DNA of 64,000 nucleotides, taken from Mucilaginibacter ginkgonis (lineage in GTDB: Bacteria; Bacteroidota; Bacteroidia; Sphingobacteriales; Sphingobacteriaceae). The stretch covers positions 1,178,001 through 1,242,000 of the forward strand of contig NZ_CP066775.1 in the NCBI RefSeq assembly GCF_009754905.2. Reading direction: 5' to 3'. The position numbers and the translations under genes are program-made. The notes under the pieces were generated by a model, which was given only the letters and a program-made list of their open reading frames with translations, ran no database searches and was not told the origin of the DNA. Of the stretch, positions 41,752-49,335 are shown piece by piece. Position 1 is the first letter of the stretch, and each line of letters begins with the position of its first letter.

Positions 41752-42179
41752 GTTCTTTTGTCTTAGCAACAAAAGAACCAAAAGTGCCAAGTCAGCGCAA
41801 GGCTTCTTCGCCGCACATGGCCTTATCCTGCAAGCCAAACAAAACCACGGGCTGGGATATTTTCGCCGGATTAACTTGCAAAGCATGTAAGATGTTGTGC
41901 GAAAATCTCCAATGCCCTTCCCAACGCTCAAGTCCACCATTGTTTTGTCTGCCTTCACCCGAAGCTGCGCGCTGACGTTTGAACTTTTTACACTAAAAAG
42001 CGGTGGCCCCGGCAGAAAAGGCGGGCCGGCGTTAGCGTGAATGTCGTTTTAGCTTTTTAGGGCTGTAACCGAAAAAGCGTCAAAAAACGACAGAGCGGGT
42101 TGAACCGTTTTTCTGCCTTGATTTTTTGGTTACTTTTTCATCAAAGGAAAAAGTAATAAGCCTTAGCGGCGATTGAGCG
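41752..42179 (-). repeat. Dispersed non-coding hairpin element, copy 3
   Basis: This fills most of the 593-bp gap between the converging ubiX and S9 peptidase genes and lies opposite in direction to copy 1. Its ends are the 10-bp hairpin GTTCTTTTGT (41752-41761/41769-41778, loop CTTAGCA) and the hairpin GTTACTTTTTC (42129-42139/42147-42157, 7-nt loop), followed by AGCGGCGATTGAGCG. Inside, AGCGGTGGCCCCGGCAGAAA and nearby text match copy 1; the middle hairpin is worn (GCTTTTTAGG against CCGAAAAAGC). No conserved frame. Confidence 0.85.
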
Positions 42180-42258
42180 TTTAAGAAAGAAAGTCTGAGA
42201 GTAAACTAAAATACTCAGCATAATAATTAGGTGGCATGACCATTCGTAATAATACAAG

Positions 42259-42281
42259 AAGAGCCACATTTCGTGGCTCTT
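42259..42281. terminator. Hairpin at the end of the S9 peptidase gene
   Basis: A perfect 9-bp stem AAGAGCCAC/GTGGCTCTT with a 5-nt loop lies 6 bp past the stop codon. On the minus strand the tail is CTTGTATTATT, only moderately T-rich. Confidence 0.65.
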
Positions 42282-42286
42282 TATCA

Positions 42287-44716
42287 TTAATTACTTGCGG
42301 TTTCAATCGGTTTGGCATTCTTCACATAAGTGTTAAGCCACTCATTGGTCTCCCAGATCTTATGTAAGAGGTTTTCTTTGCCGCGGTAGCCATGCGCCTC
42401 GTACGGAAGGTAAACAAAGCGTACAGTGCCTCCAAGACCTTTTAACGCGGCAAACAAACGCTCGCTGTTGATAGGGAAGGTGCCCGGGTTGTCGTCGGCT
42501 TCGCCGTGGATAAGCAGGATCGGCGTCTTGATCTTATCGGCAAAACTAAACGGACTCATATCGTAATAAAGCTTCGGGTCTTCCCAATAAGTACGTTCTT
42601 CGTTCTGGAATCCAAATGGAGTAAGTGTGCGGTTATAAGCACCACTCTCAGCGATACCTGCTTTAAACAAGTTGGTATGCGCCAAAAGGTTCGCCGTCAT
42701 AAAGGAACCGTAGCTATGCCCGCCAACGGCAACACGGTTTCTGTCACCAACGCCCATTTCTGCCAATTTATTGATGGCAGCTTCGGCATTTAGACTCAGC
42801 TGCTCTACAAAGGTATCATTTGGCTTTTTACCTTCTTTGGCAACAATAGGCATTTCGGCATTATCTAAAATGGCATATCCCTGGGTAACGTAAAACACCG
42901 GGCTGCCGCCGCCAATAACTGTAAATTTCGATTGTGAACCACGTACCTGTGCAGCATCAGAGGCCGAGTTAAACTCCCGCGGGTAAGCCCATATTAATAC
43001 AGGGAGCGGGCCATCCTTGTCCTTATTGTAACCTTTTGGTAAATACAGGTCGCCGGTGAGGTCAACACCATCGGCACGTTTGTATTTGATCTTTTGTTTG
43101 CTCACGCCAACCAACTGCGGATACGGGTTTTGAAAATCTGTGATCTTGCGGTCAGCCATTCTCAACACCAGGTTTTTTATGTAGTAGTTTGGCACATCTG
43201 TTTGCGACTCACGGCGGGTTAACAACACAAGCTTGGCCGGGTCTAACACATCAACTACGGTTTCGTAATAGCCTTCCTGACAGCGCCATACAATTTCTTC
43301 TTTAGCGTTGCTTAGATCAAACTTAGCTAAAAAAGGCAGGTCGCCATTTTTAGAAGCGCCTGTGCGGTTATTCATCAGCAATTTAGTGCCGTTGTCAGAA
43401 ACATAAATTACGTCGCGGCCAAATTTATTTTTAACAGTAACCGGGTCGCCGGGATCGCCGTACTGATCGTTATTGTTACGTTCGTACAGTTTCTCGAGTT
43501 TGTTTGCAGTGGTGCTATATCTGTCAACCTTTTCCAGTTGTTTAGAACGCAAGCCTTCGGTAACTAAAGCCAAATCGGCGTTGCCCCATTGGGTGTTACG
43601 GTAGCGGTATTGCGTTTTAAATAACTCAATCGGCTGGCCGCTGAATGGCGCGCTTAAGGCATATACTGCGTCATGATAATCCATCTTCTTACGGATGCGG
43701 CCGCTGTCTAATGGATGCGCCCACGTAATGGTTGCGGGCTCATCATCTCGCCAATCAAATGCGCGGTCGACGTTTTGTGTGTTATCGTACCCAGATGGCG
43801 TACCCTCGCTCGATGGCAGCTCTGCCAAAACCTTTACCGTATTACCTTTTAGGTCGGTGATTTTAACTGTAGATGGGAAACCATTAGCCGTAACCAAGTA
43901 AGAAAAAGGTTTTCTTAAGGTCCGGGTCATCATGTATTTCTTATCGGGCGACAGTGTGATCGTTGTATTAATGGCAGGTTTCCCAACAGCGGTTTCAATA
44001 CCATTGTGGTTTTCTACCAGTTGAGATGTGCCGTAAAACGCGAATAGCTGTTCATCATATGGCGTTTTAATTAAGTCCTCATACGTAGCGCTTGGTGCCT
44101 TTTTACCAAGGCTTTGCTGAACAGTCGGACCGGTAGGGACTTTTGGTTCCGGCGGGGCCATAGTAACCGGCTGTACAGCCACGCGGTAAAGCAGACTGCT
44201 GTTGTCTGCCCAAACCAGGTTGGGGTTCAGCACAGTATTCAGTTGTTTCTTGTTGATCTTTACCGCTCTTTTAGTTGCAACGTCTATCACGTACAGGTCA
44301 ACCGCTTTGGCTCCTGTTTGCGTAAACGCAATTTTATTTTCGGCAGGGTTCCAGCGAACGTTGCCGGCAAACAGGGGAGAAGGTAAGCCGGTAACCGGGT
44401 AACTCTGCCCTGTTCTTATATTTTTTAGCGTAAAGTTATTTATGAATGTTTGGCGGCTTAATGAAAAGTTTGCCGGGTTTATGCGCAACCCTGCAATACG
44501 CAACTCGGGGCGTGCCAGTTCTTCGACAGAAGGATAAGAGTTACGCTCTGAAAGTAGTATCCATTCGCCTTTTGAATCGGCGCTTACAGCAGGTATTGGT
44601 TTTGCCAACAGCATATCTGCCATATCTTTTGGCGGTAATTTGTACGTAACAGCGTTTTGAGCAAAGGCGCCAAAAGATGGCAAGGCCAATAGAGTAAACA
44701 GGTAAAGTTTTTTCAT
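42287..44716 (-). CDS. Secreted S9-family (prolyl oligopeptidase-type) peptidase
   Basis: An 809-residue exported serine peptidase: signal peptide MKKLYLFTLLALPSFGAFAQ, a long beta-propeller part (about residues 40-560) and a C-terminal alpha/beta hydrolase domain. The catalytic Ser is in AVGGHSYGSFMTANLLAHT, the Asp in LLIHGEADDNPGTF and the His in LPYEAHGYRGKENLLH. GDLYLPKGYNKDKDGPLPVL starts the hydrolase part. It resembles the glutamyl-endopeptidase-like S9 group of this phylum and plastids, but specificity is inference. It is a single gene. Confidence 0.9.
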   Translation of the reverse strand: MKKLYLFTLLALPSFGAFAQNAVTYKLPPKDMADMLLAKPIPAVSADSKGEWILLSERNSYPSVEELARPELRIAGLRINPANFSLSRQTFINNFTLKNIRTGQSYPVTGLPSPLFAGNVRWNPAENKIAFTQTGAKAVDLYVIDVATKRAVKINKKQLNTVLNPNLVWADNSSLLYRVAVQPVTMAPPEPKVPTGPTVQQSLGKKAPSATYEDLIKTPYDEQLFAFYGTSQLVENHNGIETAVGKPAINTTITLSPDKKYMMTRTLRKPFSYLVTANGFPSTVKITDLKGNTVKVLAELPSSEGTPSGYDNTQNVDRAFDWRDDEPATITWAHPLDSGRIRKKMDYHDAVYALSAPFSGQPIELFKTQYRYRNTQWGNADLALVTEGLRSKQLEKVDRYSTTANKLEKLYERNNNDQYGDPGDPVTVKNKFGRDVIYVSDNGTKLLMNNRTGASKNGDLPFLAKFDLSNAKEEIVWRCQEGYYETVVDVLDPAKLVLLTRRESQTDVPNYYIKNLVLRMADRKITDFQNPYPQLVGVSKQKIKYKRADGVDLTGDLYLPKGYNKDKDGPLPVLIWAYPREFNSASDAAQVRGSQSKFTVIGGGSPVFYVTQGYAILDNAEMPIVAKEGKKPNDTFVEQLSLNAEAAINKLAEMGVGDRNRVAVGGHSYGSFMTANLLAHTNLFKAGIAESGAYNRTLTPFGFQNEERTYWEDPKLYYDMSPFSFADKIKTPILLIHGEADDNPGTFPINSERLFAALKGLGGTVRFVYLPYEAHGYRGKENLLHKIWETNEWLNTYVKNAKPIETASN

Positions 44717-44817
44717 GATGCAAAGTTTGTGGTGAGAATTGAAAGGTAGTAATAAACAGACAGCCTTGCCCGTATCAGGATGTAAAATTTTAGATGCAAT
44801 CTAAGTTGAGTATGTCC

Positions 44818-45396
44818 TTATCGCTCTGATACCCTGCGTTCTATGCGGTTGTCTGGAATGAACCAGATCATTGCGACAATGATATAACAAGCCATTCCTA
44901 TTATTGGCCATTGGAAAGCGGCGACAATGCCTGTTATGTAGATTACGATAGAGGCTTTACCTTTCCAGTCTTTACCAATCGCATCGGCCAACGGAGAGTT
45001 TGCATGGCTGTCCGCAACCAGGAACAAGGCGAGGATGGAATACGCAATGGCATTTGCTAAAAGCGCGAAACCGTAAAAGATGACAGGCCATTTAGCAAAG
45101 TGGTTTTCGCCCATCCACGCTGTTACAAAAGGTATGAGTGACAAAAAGAAGAGTAACGAGAGGTTTGCCCACAGCACCCGGCCATTTATTTTCTCCACCA
45201 GATAAAGCATGTGGTGGTGATTGTTCCAGTAAATGCCGACATATATAAAACTGAGCAAGTAGCTTAGAAAAACCGGGACGGACTCCTCGAGCGCTTTTAT
45301 ATCGGCACTGTGCGGGACCTTAAGCTCCAGTACCATAATGGTGATGATTATGGCGATAACACCATCGCTGAAAGCTTCTAAACGTCCCTTTTTCAT
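44818..45396 (-). CDS. TMEM175-like (DUF1211) potassium channel protein
   Basis: A 192-residue membrane protein with about six helices. The family mark is at the start: GRLEAFSDGVIAIIITIMVL, holding the FSD motif on the first helix that forms the filter in bacterial TMEM175 channels. NNHHHMLYLVEKINGRVLWA and LSLIPFVTAWMGENHFAKWP are also typical. It would leak potassium across the inner membrane. It lies 7 bp downstream of a receiver-domain gene on the same strand, so the two are probably cotranscribed. Confidence 0.88.
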   Translation of the reverse strand: MKKGRLEAFSDGVIAIIITIMVLELKVPHSADIKALEESVPVFLSYLLSFIYVGIYWNNHHHMLYLVEKINGRVLWANLSLLFFLSLIPFVTAWMGENHFAKWPVIFYGFALLANAIAYSILALFLVADSHANSPLADAIGKDWKGKASIVIYITGIVAAFQWPIIGMACYIIVAMIWFIPDNRIERRVSER

Positions 45397-45403
45397 GGCC
45401 TTG

Positions 45404-45826
45404 TCAGATGTTATTCAAAACGGCTTTTTGTAGTTTGTCTACCTCGATAGGCTTGTTCAAGAAGCCGGTAAAATAGCTCGCGTACGCCGCCTGGTCGCTG
45501 GCTGTTACGTCGGCAGTAAGCGCGAAAATGGGGGTGGTGCTGTTAGGGTTTGCAGTGCTGCGTATTTGTTTGGTAGCTTCAAATCCGTTCATTTCGGGCA
45601 TGTGAATATCCATTAAAATTAGGTCGTATCTTTTTTGGGATGCCATCCTTACTGCTTCCAAACCATTTTCAACGTGGTCTGCTGTAATGCCCCATTTGCT
45701 TAACAACCTTGTGGCAACCAACGCGTTTACCATGTTATCCTCGGCCAGTAATACGCAACGGCTGGCAGCAGGCTGCTCACTTTTTGAAGTTTCTGCAGCT
45801 GGCAGACCGGAAGATAGTTCAGACAT
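45404..45826 (-). CDS. Stand-alone response regulator receiver protein
   Basis: A 140-residue protein with one CheY-like domain and no output domain. The phosphorylated Asp is in YDLILMDIHMPEMNGFEATK, the acidic pair in CVLLAEDNMVNALVA, the Thr in IFALTADVTA and the Lys in GFLNKPIEVDKL. The first 22 residues (SSGLPAAETSKSEQPAA) are a loose linker. The domain is of the type usually fused to the end of hybrid histidine kinases, so this may be a shed kinase end; no kinase gene lies nearby. Cotranscribed with the TMEM175 gene. Confidence 0.87.
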   Translation of the reverse strand: MSELSSGLPAAETSKSEQPAASRCVLLAEDNMVNALVATRLLSKWGITADHVENGLEAVRMASQKRYDLILMDIHMPEMNGFEATKQIRSTANPNSTTPIFALTADVTASDQAAYASYFTGFLNKPIEVDKLQKAVLNNI

Positions 45827-45923
45827 TAGGGTATCAATAGTTTGACCGGCAAAAAAACGCGAACGCTTATCGCGGGCGAATATGTCAGCAAGTTAAAATT
45901 ATTATCCTATTAAAGAAAAGATT

Positions 45924-46892
45924 TTAGGATAAGGTATTTTTTCGCACAATGTCATCAAGGATTATATCGGCGTGTATACGTGAATTTTCTATGAACCAAA
46001 GGTGGGTATCCATCCCGCCGCAAACTACCCCTGCAAGATATAGGCCATCAACATTGGTCTCCATAGTATCCTTATTGTACGTAGGAATAAACCTTTCGTC
46101 TTCAGATAATTGAATGCCAATTTGTTGCAGGAAATCAAAATTTGGCTTGTAACCCGTCATAGCCATTACAAAATCGTTAGCAATGGTGATCTTGCCGTCG
46201 GGCGTTTGTATATCTGCTTCGGTTTCGCGGATTGCTTTCAACTCCGAATTAAAATAGGCTTTAATACTGCCTTCTTTAATGCGGTTGATGATATCAGGCC
46301 TTACCCAATATTTAACGCGGTTGCTTACTTCGCTGCCGCGGATCACTAAGGTTACTTCTGCACCCTTACGATAAGTTTCAAGCGCCACATCGATGGCCGA
46401 ATTACTCGAGCCCACCACAATGACTTTTTGAAGGGTGTAATAATGCGGATCCAAATAATAGTGCTTTACTTTTGGCAGGTTCTCTCCCGGTATATCAAGG
46501 TTTACAGATATATCATAAAAGCCGGTCGCAACTATGACGTATTTAGCCTTATAGGCAGATTTACATGTGGTTACGGTAAACACATCTTCTGCTTTTTGTA
46601 TGTCAGTAACCTCTTCGAAAAGGTTAAGCGGCAATTGGTTGGATAGCGCCACACGGCGGTAATATTCCAGCGCGTCGGCACGATTGGGCTTTACATGCGT
46701 AGTTACAAAAGGTACGTTACCGATTTCCAGCTTCTCTGAAGTAGAAAAGAAGGTCATGGTAGAAGGGTAATTGTACAGGGAATTTACCAGTGTGCCCTTC
46801 TCAAATATTAGAGATGATAAGCCTGCCTTTTGAGCTGCCAAACCGCAAGCTAATCCTATGGGGCCACCGCCTATGATGATAATGTCGTACAT
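45924..46892 (-). CDS. ypdA: YpdA-family putative bacillithiol disulfide reductase
   Basis: A 322-residue flavoprotein with two dinucleotide-binding motifs, IIIIGGGPIGLACGLAAQKAG at the start (FAD) and KVIVVGSSNSAIDVALETYR (NADPH). The family marks NYPSTMTFFSTSEKLEIGN and the end AGVVCGGMDTHLWFIENSR fit YpdA, the NADPH-dependent reductase of oxidised bacillithiol. It points to bacillithiol as the organism's low-molecular-weight thiol. The GNAT gene ends 6 bp upstream on the same strand. Confidence 0.9.
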   Translation of the reverse strand: MYDIIIIGGGPIGLACGLAAQKAGLSSLIFEKGTLVNSLYNYPSTMTFFSTSEKLEIGNVPFVTTHVKPNRADALEYYRRVALSNQLPLNLFEEVTDIQKAEDVFTVTTCKSAYKAKYVIVATGFYDISVNLDIPGENLPKVKHYYLDPHYYTLQKVIVVGSSNSAIDVALETYRKGAEVTLVIRGSEVSNRVKYWVRPDIINRIKEGSIKAYFNSELKAIRETEADIQTPDGKITIANDFVMAMTGYKPNFDFLQQIGIQLSEDERFIPTYNKDTMETNVDGLYLAGVVCGGMDTHLWFIENSRIHADIILDDIVRKNTLS

Positions 46893-46898
46893 GGATGT

Positions 46899-47177
46899 TT
46901 AGGCCTGTTCCAGAACGTCTTTAAATTCCTTATCAAAGACCTGCTTGGCAAAACTGCATAATGGCCTTATCTTTAATTTATTGTCCCTTGCAAAGATAAC
47001 TGCAGCTTCAACTAACTGGTAGCCTATGCTGCGTCCCTGCATACTTGGATCAACCTCTGTATGGATAATGTCCAGCACATCGCCGTACATTTTATATTCA
47101 AGCAAGGCAAGGCGGCTGCCATTGTCTCCAATAAAAAACGAACCTGTTTTGCCTGATTGGGAATGCTGAATTTTCAT
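46899..47177 (-). CDS. Small GNAT-like N-acetyltransferase (YjdJ type)
   Basis: A 92-residue single-domain protein of the small GCN5-related group. Marks are GSFFIGDNGSRLALLEYKMY, IIHTEVDPSMQGRSIGYQLV (the acetyl-CoA loop Q-G-R-S-I-G) and the Cys-containing IRPLCSFAKQVFDKE at the end, as in YjdJ-like proteins. The ATG at 47177 is chosen; the frame stays open 28 codons further without likeness. It is 6 bp upstream of ypdA and may be coupled to it. Its substrate is unknown. Confidence 0.88.
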   Translation of the reverse strand: MKIQHSQSGKTGSFFIGDNGSRLALLEYKMYGDVLDIIHTEVDPSMQGRSIGYQLVEAAVIFARDNKLKIRPLCSFAKQVFDKEFKDVLEQA

Positions 47178-47264
47178 ACTCCTATAATTTATTGGAGCGC
47201 CTTTTTGTTTATAGCACTTGTGTAAAAAGGCGTGCCTGCGGAATGAAACAATAAGGCACAAAAA

Positions 47265-47365
47265 ATGGGTAAGCTACTTTTATCGCACCGCTACAACCCT
47301 CTACCCTTGCTGCGTTCCCACCCTGGGGGAGTTCAAGAGGAGCTGGTCGTAAAAGACTTACCCAC
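47265..47365 (-). ncRNA. ffs: Signal recognition particle RNA (bacterial 4.5S type)
   Basis: An RNA of about 101 nt on the minus strand. The ends pair (GGGTAAG at the 5' side with CTTACCC at the 3' side), and the tip is the SRP domain IV: CCCAGG-GT-GGGAAC-GC-AGCAAGGG, which has the GGAA tetraloop and the CAGG/AGCA symmetric loop bound by Ffh. A TATATTTG promoter box lies immediately upstream (47368-47375), placing the transcript start at the predicted 5' end. Exact termini are estimated. Confidence 0.9.
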
Positions 47366-47367
47366 CG

Positions 47368-47375
47368 CAAATATA
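47368..47375 (-). promoter_or_regulatory. -7 promoter box of the SRP RNA gene
   Basis: TATATTTG on the minus strand matches TAnnTTTG and ends just before the RNA start. No clear TTG is seen at the usual -33 distance. Confidence 0.7.
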
Positions 47376-47440
47376 GCAAAAAGGTATAAAATTGCGCATT
47401 TATAGTAAATACGCACGGTTACATGCTGACTTGCAGTCAA

Positions 47441-48013
47441 TTAAATTGCGTGCAACATCTGCTCATCTTTGGTTTTTAGGAACACTTCCCGGTAGATATT
47501 CCATTTTAGGCGCTTGTCTAAAGAGTCGCGTTCTAGAATGCTGATGCAATTTATGTGAAATGTGATGCGGCATTTCATATACCTGAAACGAGGCCACAGC
47601 CTGTAAAACTGATCAACACTTATCGCTCTCGCGATGCTAATATGCGGCAGCAACTGACTTTTGGAAATGCGGAATTGTTTGCGCAGTTCTGCAAACCATT
47701 TATCACTAACAGCAGAAGGTTCAATGGCCGCATAAATGTCGAACGTATCATTTTTATGGATAAAGAAATTAAAGTTATTCAGCTGTAGTTTCACGGCGGG
47801 CATCTGCCGAAGTCGTATGTTCAAATTATCAATAGCCTGTTCCATTATATAAGGTTTCTGCCGCTGATATATCATTACAGAGATATGAGCGGTAGACTGC
47901 CTGGATTTGTACTCGCCTATTAAAGAGTAGGCAAATCCTTTAAGGTTGCTTATTTCAAAACACAGCAGCTCATCTGGTCTTAAAAGTACATTGTAGTCCC
48001 TGCATCCGGTCAT
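47441..48013 (-). CDS. 2H phosphoesterase / 2'-5' RNA ligase-like protein
   Basis: A 190-residue protein with the paired H-x-S motifs of 2H phosphoesterases: STAHISVMIYQR near residue 43 and LLPHISIARAISVD near residue 120. These would act on 2'-5' or cyclic phosphodiesters of RNA or nucleotides. The second half (HINCISILERDSLDKRLKW) fits the fold. It starts at ATG 48013, divergent from dinB with a 25-bp palindrome between the two starts, so both may be controlled together. The substrate is unknown. Confidence 0.82.
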   Translation of the reverse strand: MTGCRDYNVLLRPDELLCFEISNLKGFAYSLIGEYKSRQSTAHISVMIYQRQKPYIMEQAIDNLNIRLRQMPAVKLQLNNFNFFIHKNDTFDIYAAIEPSAVSDKWFAELRKQFRISKSQLLPHISIARAISVDQFYRLWPRFRYMKCRITFHINCISILERDSLDKRLKWNIYREVFLKTKDEQMLHAI

Positions 48014-48035
48014 GACGGTAATAGATAGATGCGCA

Positions 48036-48060
48036 AAATTGCTAATTATATTAGCAATTT
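48036..48060. promoter_or_regulatory. 25-bp palindrome between dinB and 2H gene (operator candidate)
   Basis: The arms AAATTGCTAAT (48036-48046) and ATTAGCAATTT (48050-48060) are perfect complements around TAT. The site ends 29 bp before the dinB start and begins 22 bp before the 2H gene start, a place where a bound repressor would block both. The T-run-free flanks and AT-rich centre fit an operator better than a terminator. Confidence 0.7.
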
Positions 48061-48089
48061 AAATTTAATTTTTCCACATTTGTTATGTA

Positions 48090-49268
48090 ATGGCTAAGCG
48101 GTATATCGTTCATATCGACCTTGATTCGTTCTTCGTTTCTGTTGAGCGAAAGTTTAATCCGGCGCTTATTGGTAAGCCTGTTCTGATTGGTGGCTCTGCA
48201 GACAGGGGCGTGGTTTCGTCATGCAGTTACGAAACGCGAAAGTTTGGTGTGCATTCTGCTATGCCTATGAAACAGGCCTTAAAACTTTGCCCGGATGCGA
48301 TAGTCGTCAGGGGGACACATGGCCGCTACGGCGAAGCTTCGCGCGAGGTAACAGAGATCATCCACGATTCAGTCCCTTTGTATCAAAAAACTTCTGTGGA
48401 TGAGTTTTATATAGACCTAACCGGAATGGACCGCTTTTACGATTGTTACCAAATGGCAACCAACTTACGGCAACGTATCATCAAGGAAACGGGCCTGCCA
48501 ATCTCTTTCGGTATGGCATCTACCAAAACCGTTGCTAAAATGGCCACCAACCAGGCAAAGCCAAACGGGCAATTATACATTCCGCATGGTAAGGAGATGG
48601 CTTTTATGGCGCCCCTACCAGTACGTAAAATCCCGATGCTGGGCGAAAAGACCTGCGAAAAATTATACACTTACGGCATAGAGAAAATAGGAGACCTGCA
48701 ACACGTGGATCTGCGCTTTCTGCAGACCCTATTTGGCAGTGCCGGCCAATATATCTGGGAAAAGGCTAGGGGCATAGACAGCAGCGAGATCATACCTCAT
48801 TCCGAAAGGAAATCTATTTCTACTGAACATACCTTTGATGCCGACACAGCAGATGAGCGTACGCTGCAAACCATTTTAGTTTCTATGACAGAAGAGTTGG
48901 CCTATAAGCTGCGTAAAGAAAATAAGATAGCAGGCTGTATGGCAGTCAAAATCCGTTATAGCAACTTTGAAACGCACACCATACAGGAGAAGATCCCGCT
49001 TAACGCGGCCGAACACATCCTTATCCCCGGTATTAAAAACCTATTGCAAAAAACCTGGAACCGTAACAGAAAGGTGCGGCTGATTGGTGTGCGGTTAAGC
49101 CAGCTGGCGCGCGGCAACTACCAGATCAACCTGTTTGATGATAATGAGGAACAACTAAAGCTATACCAGGCCATGGACACCATCAATTTTAAATACGGTG
49201 ATAAAACCGTTTGCCGGGCCGCCGGAATGGAAGTTGGCACGCGGAATTTTAACCCTTTTCATGGTTAG
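48090..49268 (+). CDS. dinB: DNA polymerase IV (Y family)
   Basis: A 392-residue translesion polymerase. Catalytic acids are in RYIVHIDLDSFFVSVERKF and YQKTSVDEFYIDLTGMDRFY; the palm-finger words CSYETRKFGVHSAMPMKQAL and ISFGMASTKTVAKMATNQAK are present, followed by the thumb and little finger. A sliding-clamp-binding motif QINLF lies near residue 345, inside rather than at the very end, where about 45 residues follow (ending GTRNFNPFHG). The start shares a 76-bp region containing a perfect 25-bp palindrome with a 2H phosphoesterase gene. Confidence 0.95.
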   Translation: MAKRYIVHIDLDSFFVSVERKFNPALIGKPVLIGGSADRGVVSSCSYETRKFGVHSAMPMKQALKLCPDAIVVRGTHGRYGEASREVTEIIHDSVPLYQKTSVDEFYIDLTGMDRFYDCYQMATNLRQRIIKETGLPISFGMASTKTVAKMATNQAKPNGQLYIPHGKEMAFMAPLPVRKIPMLGEKTCEKLYTYGIEKIGDLQHVDLRFLQTLFGSAGQYIWEKARGIDSSEIIPHSERKSISTEHTFDADTADERTLQTILVSMTEELAYKLRKENKIAGCMAVKIRYSNFETHTIQEKIPLNAAEHILIPGIKNLLQKTWNRNRKVRLIGVRLSQLARGNYQINLFDDNEEQLKLYQAMDTINFKYGDKTVCRAAGMEVGTRNFNPFHG

Positions 49269-49335
49269 CATATTGCGTTAAAACATCTCCCACAAACAAA
49301 AACTACGTATATGGGCTTATACACTAAATTTTTAT

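Noticed and set aside
41737..41975. Open frames on both strands inside dispersed element copy 3
   Set aside because: They differ in frame and sequence from those in copy 1 and contain the hairpins, so they are by-products of the repeat.
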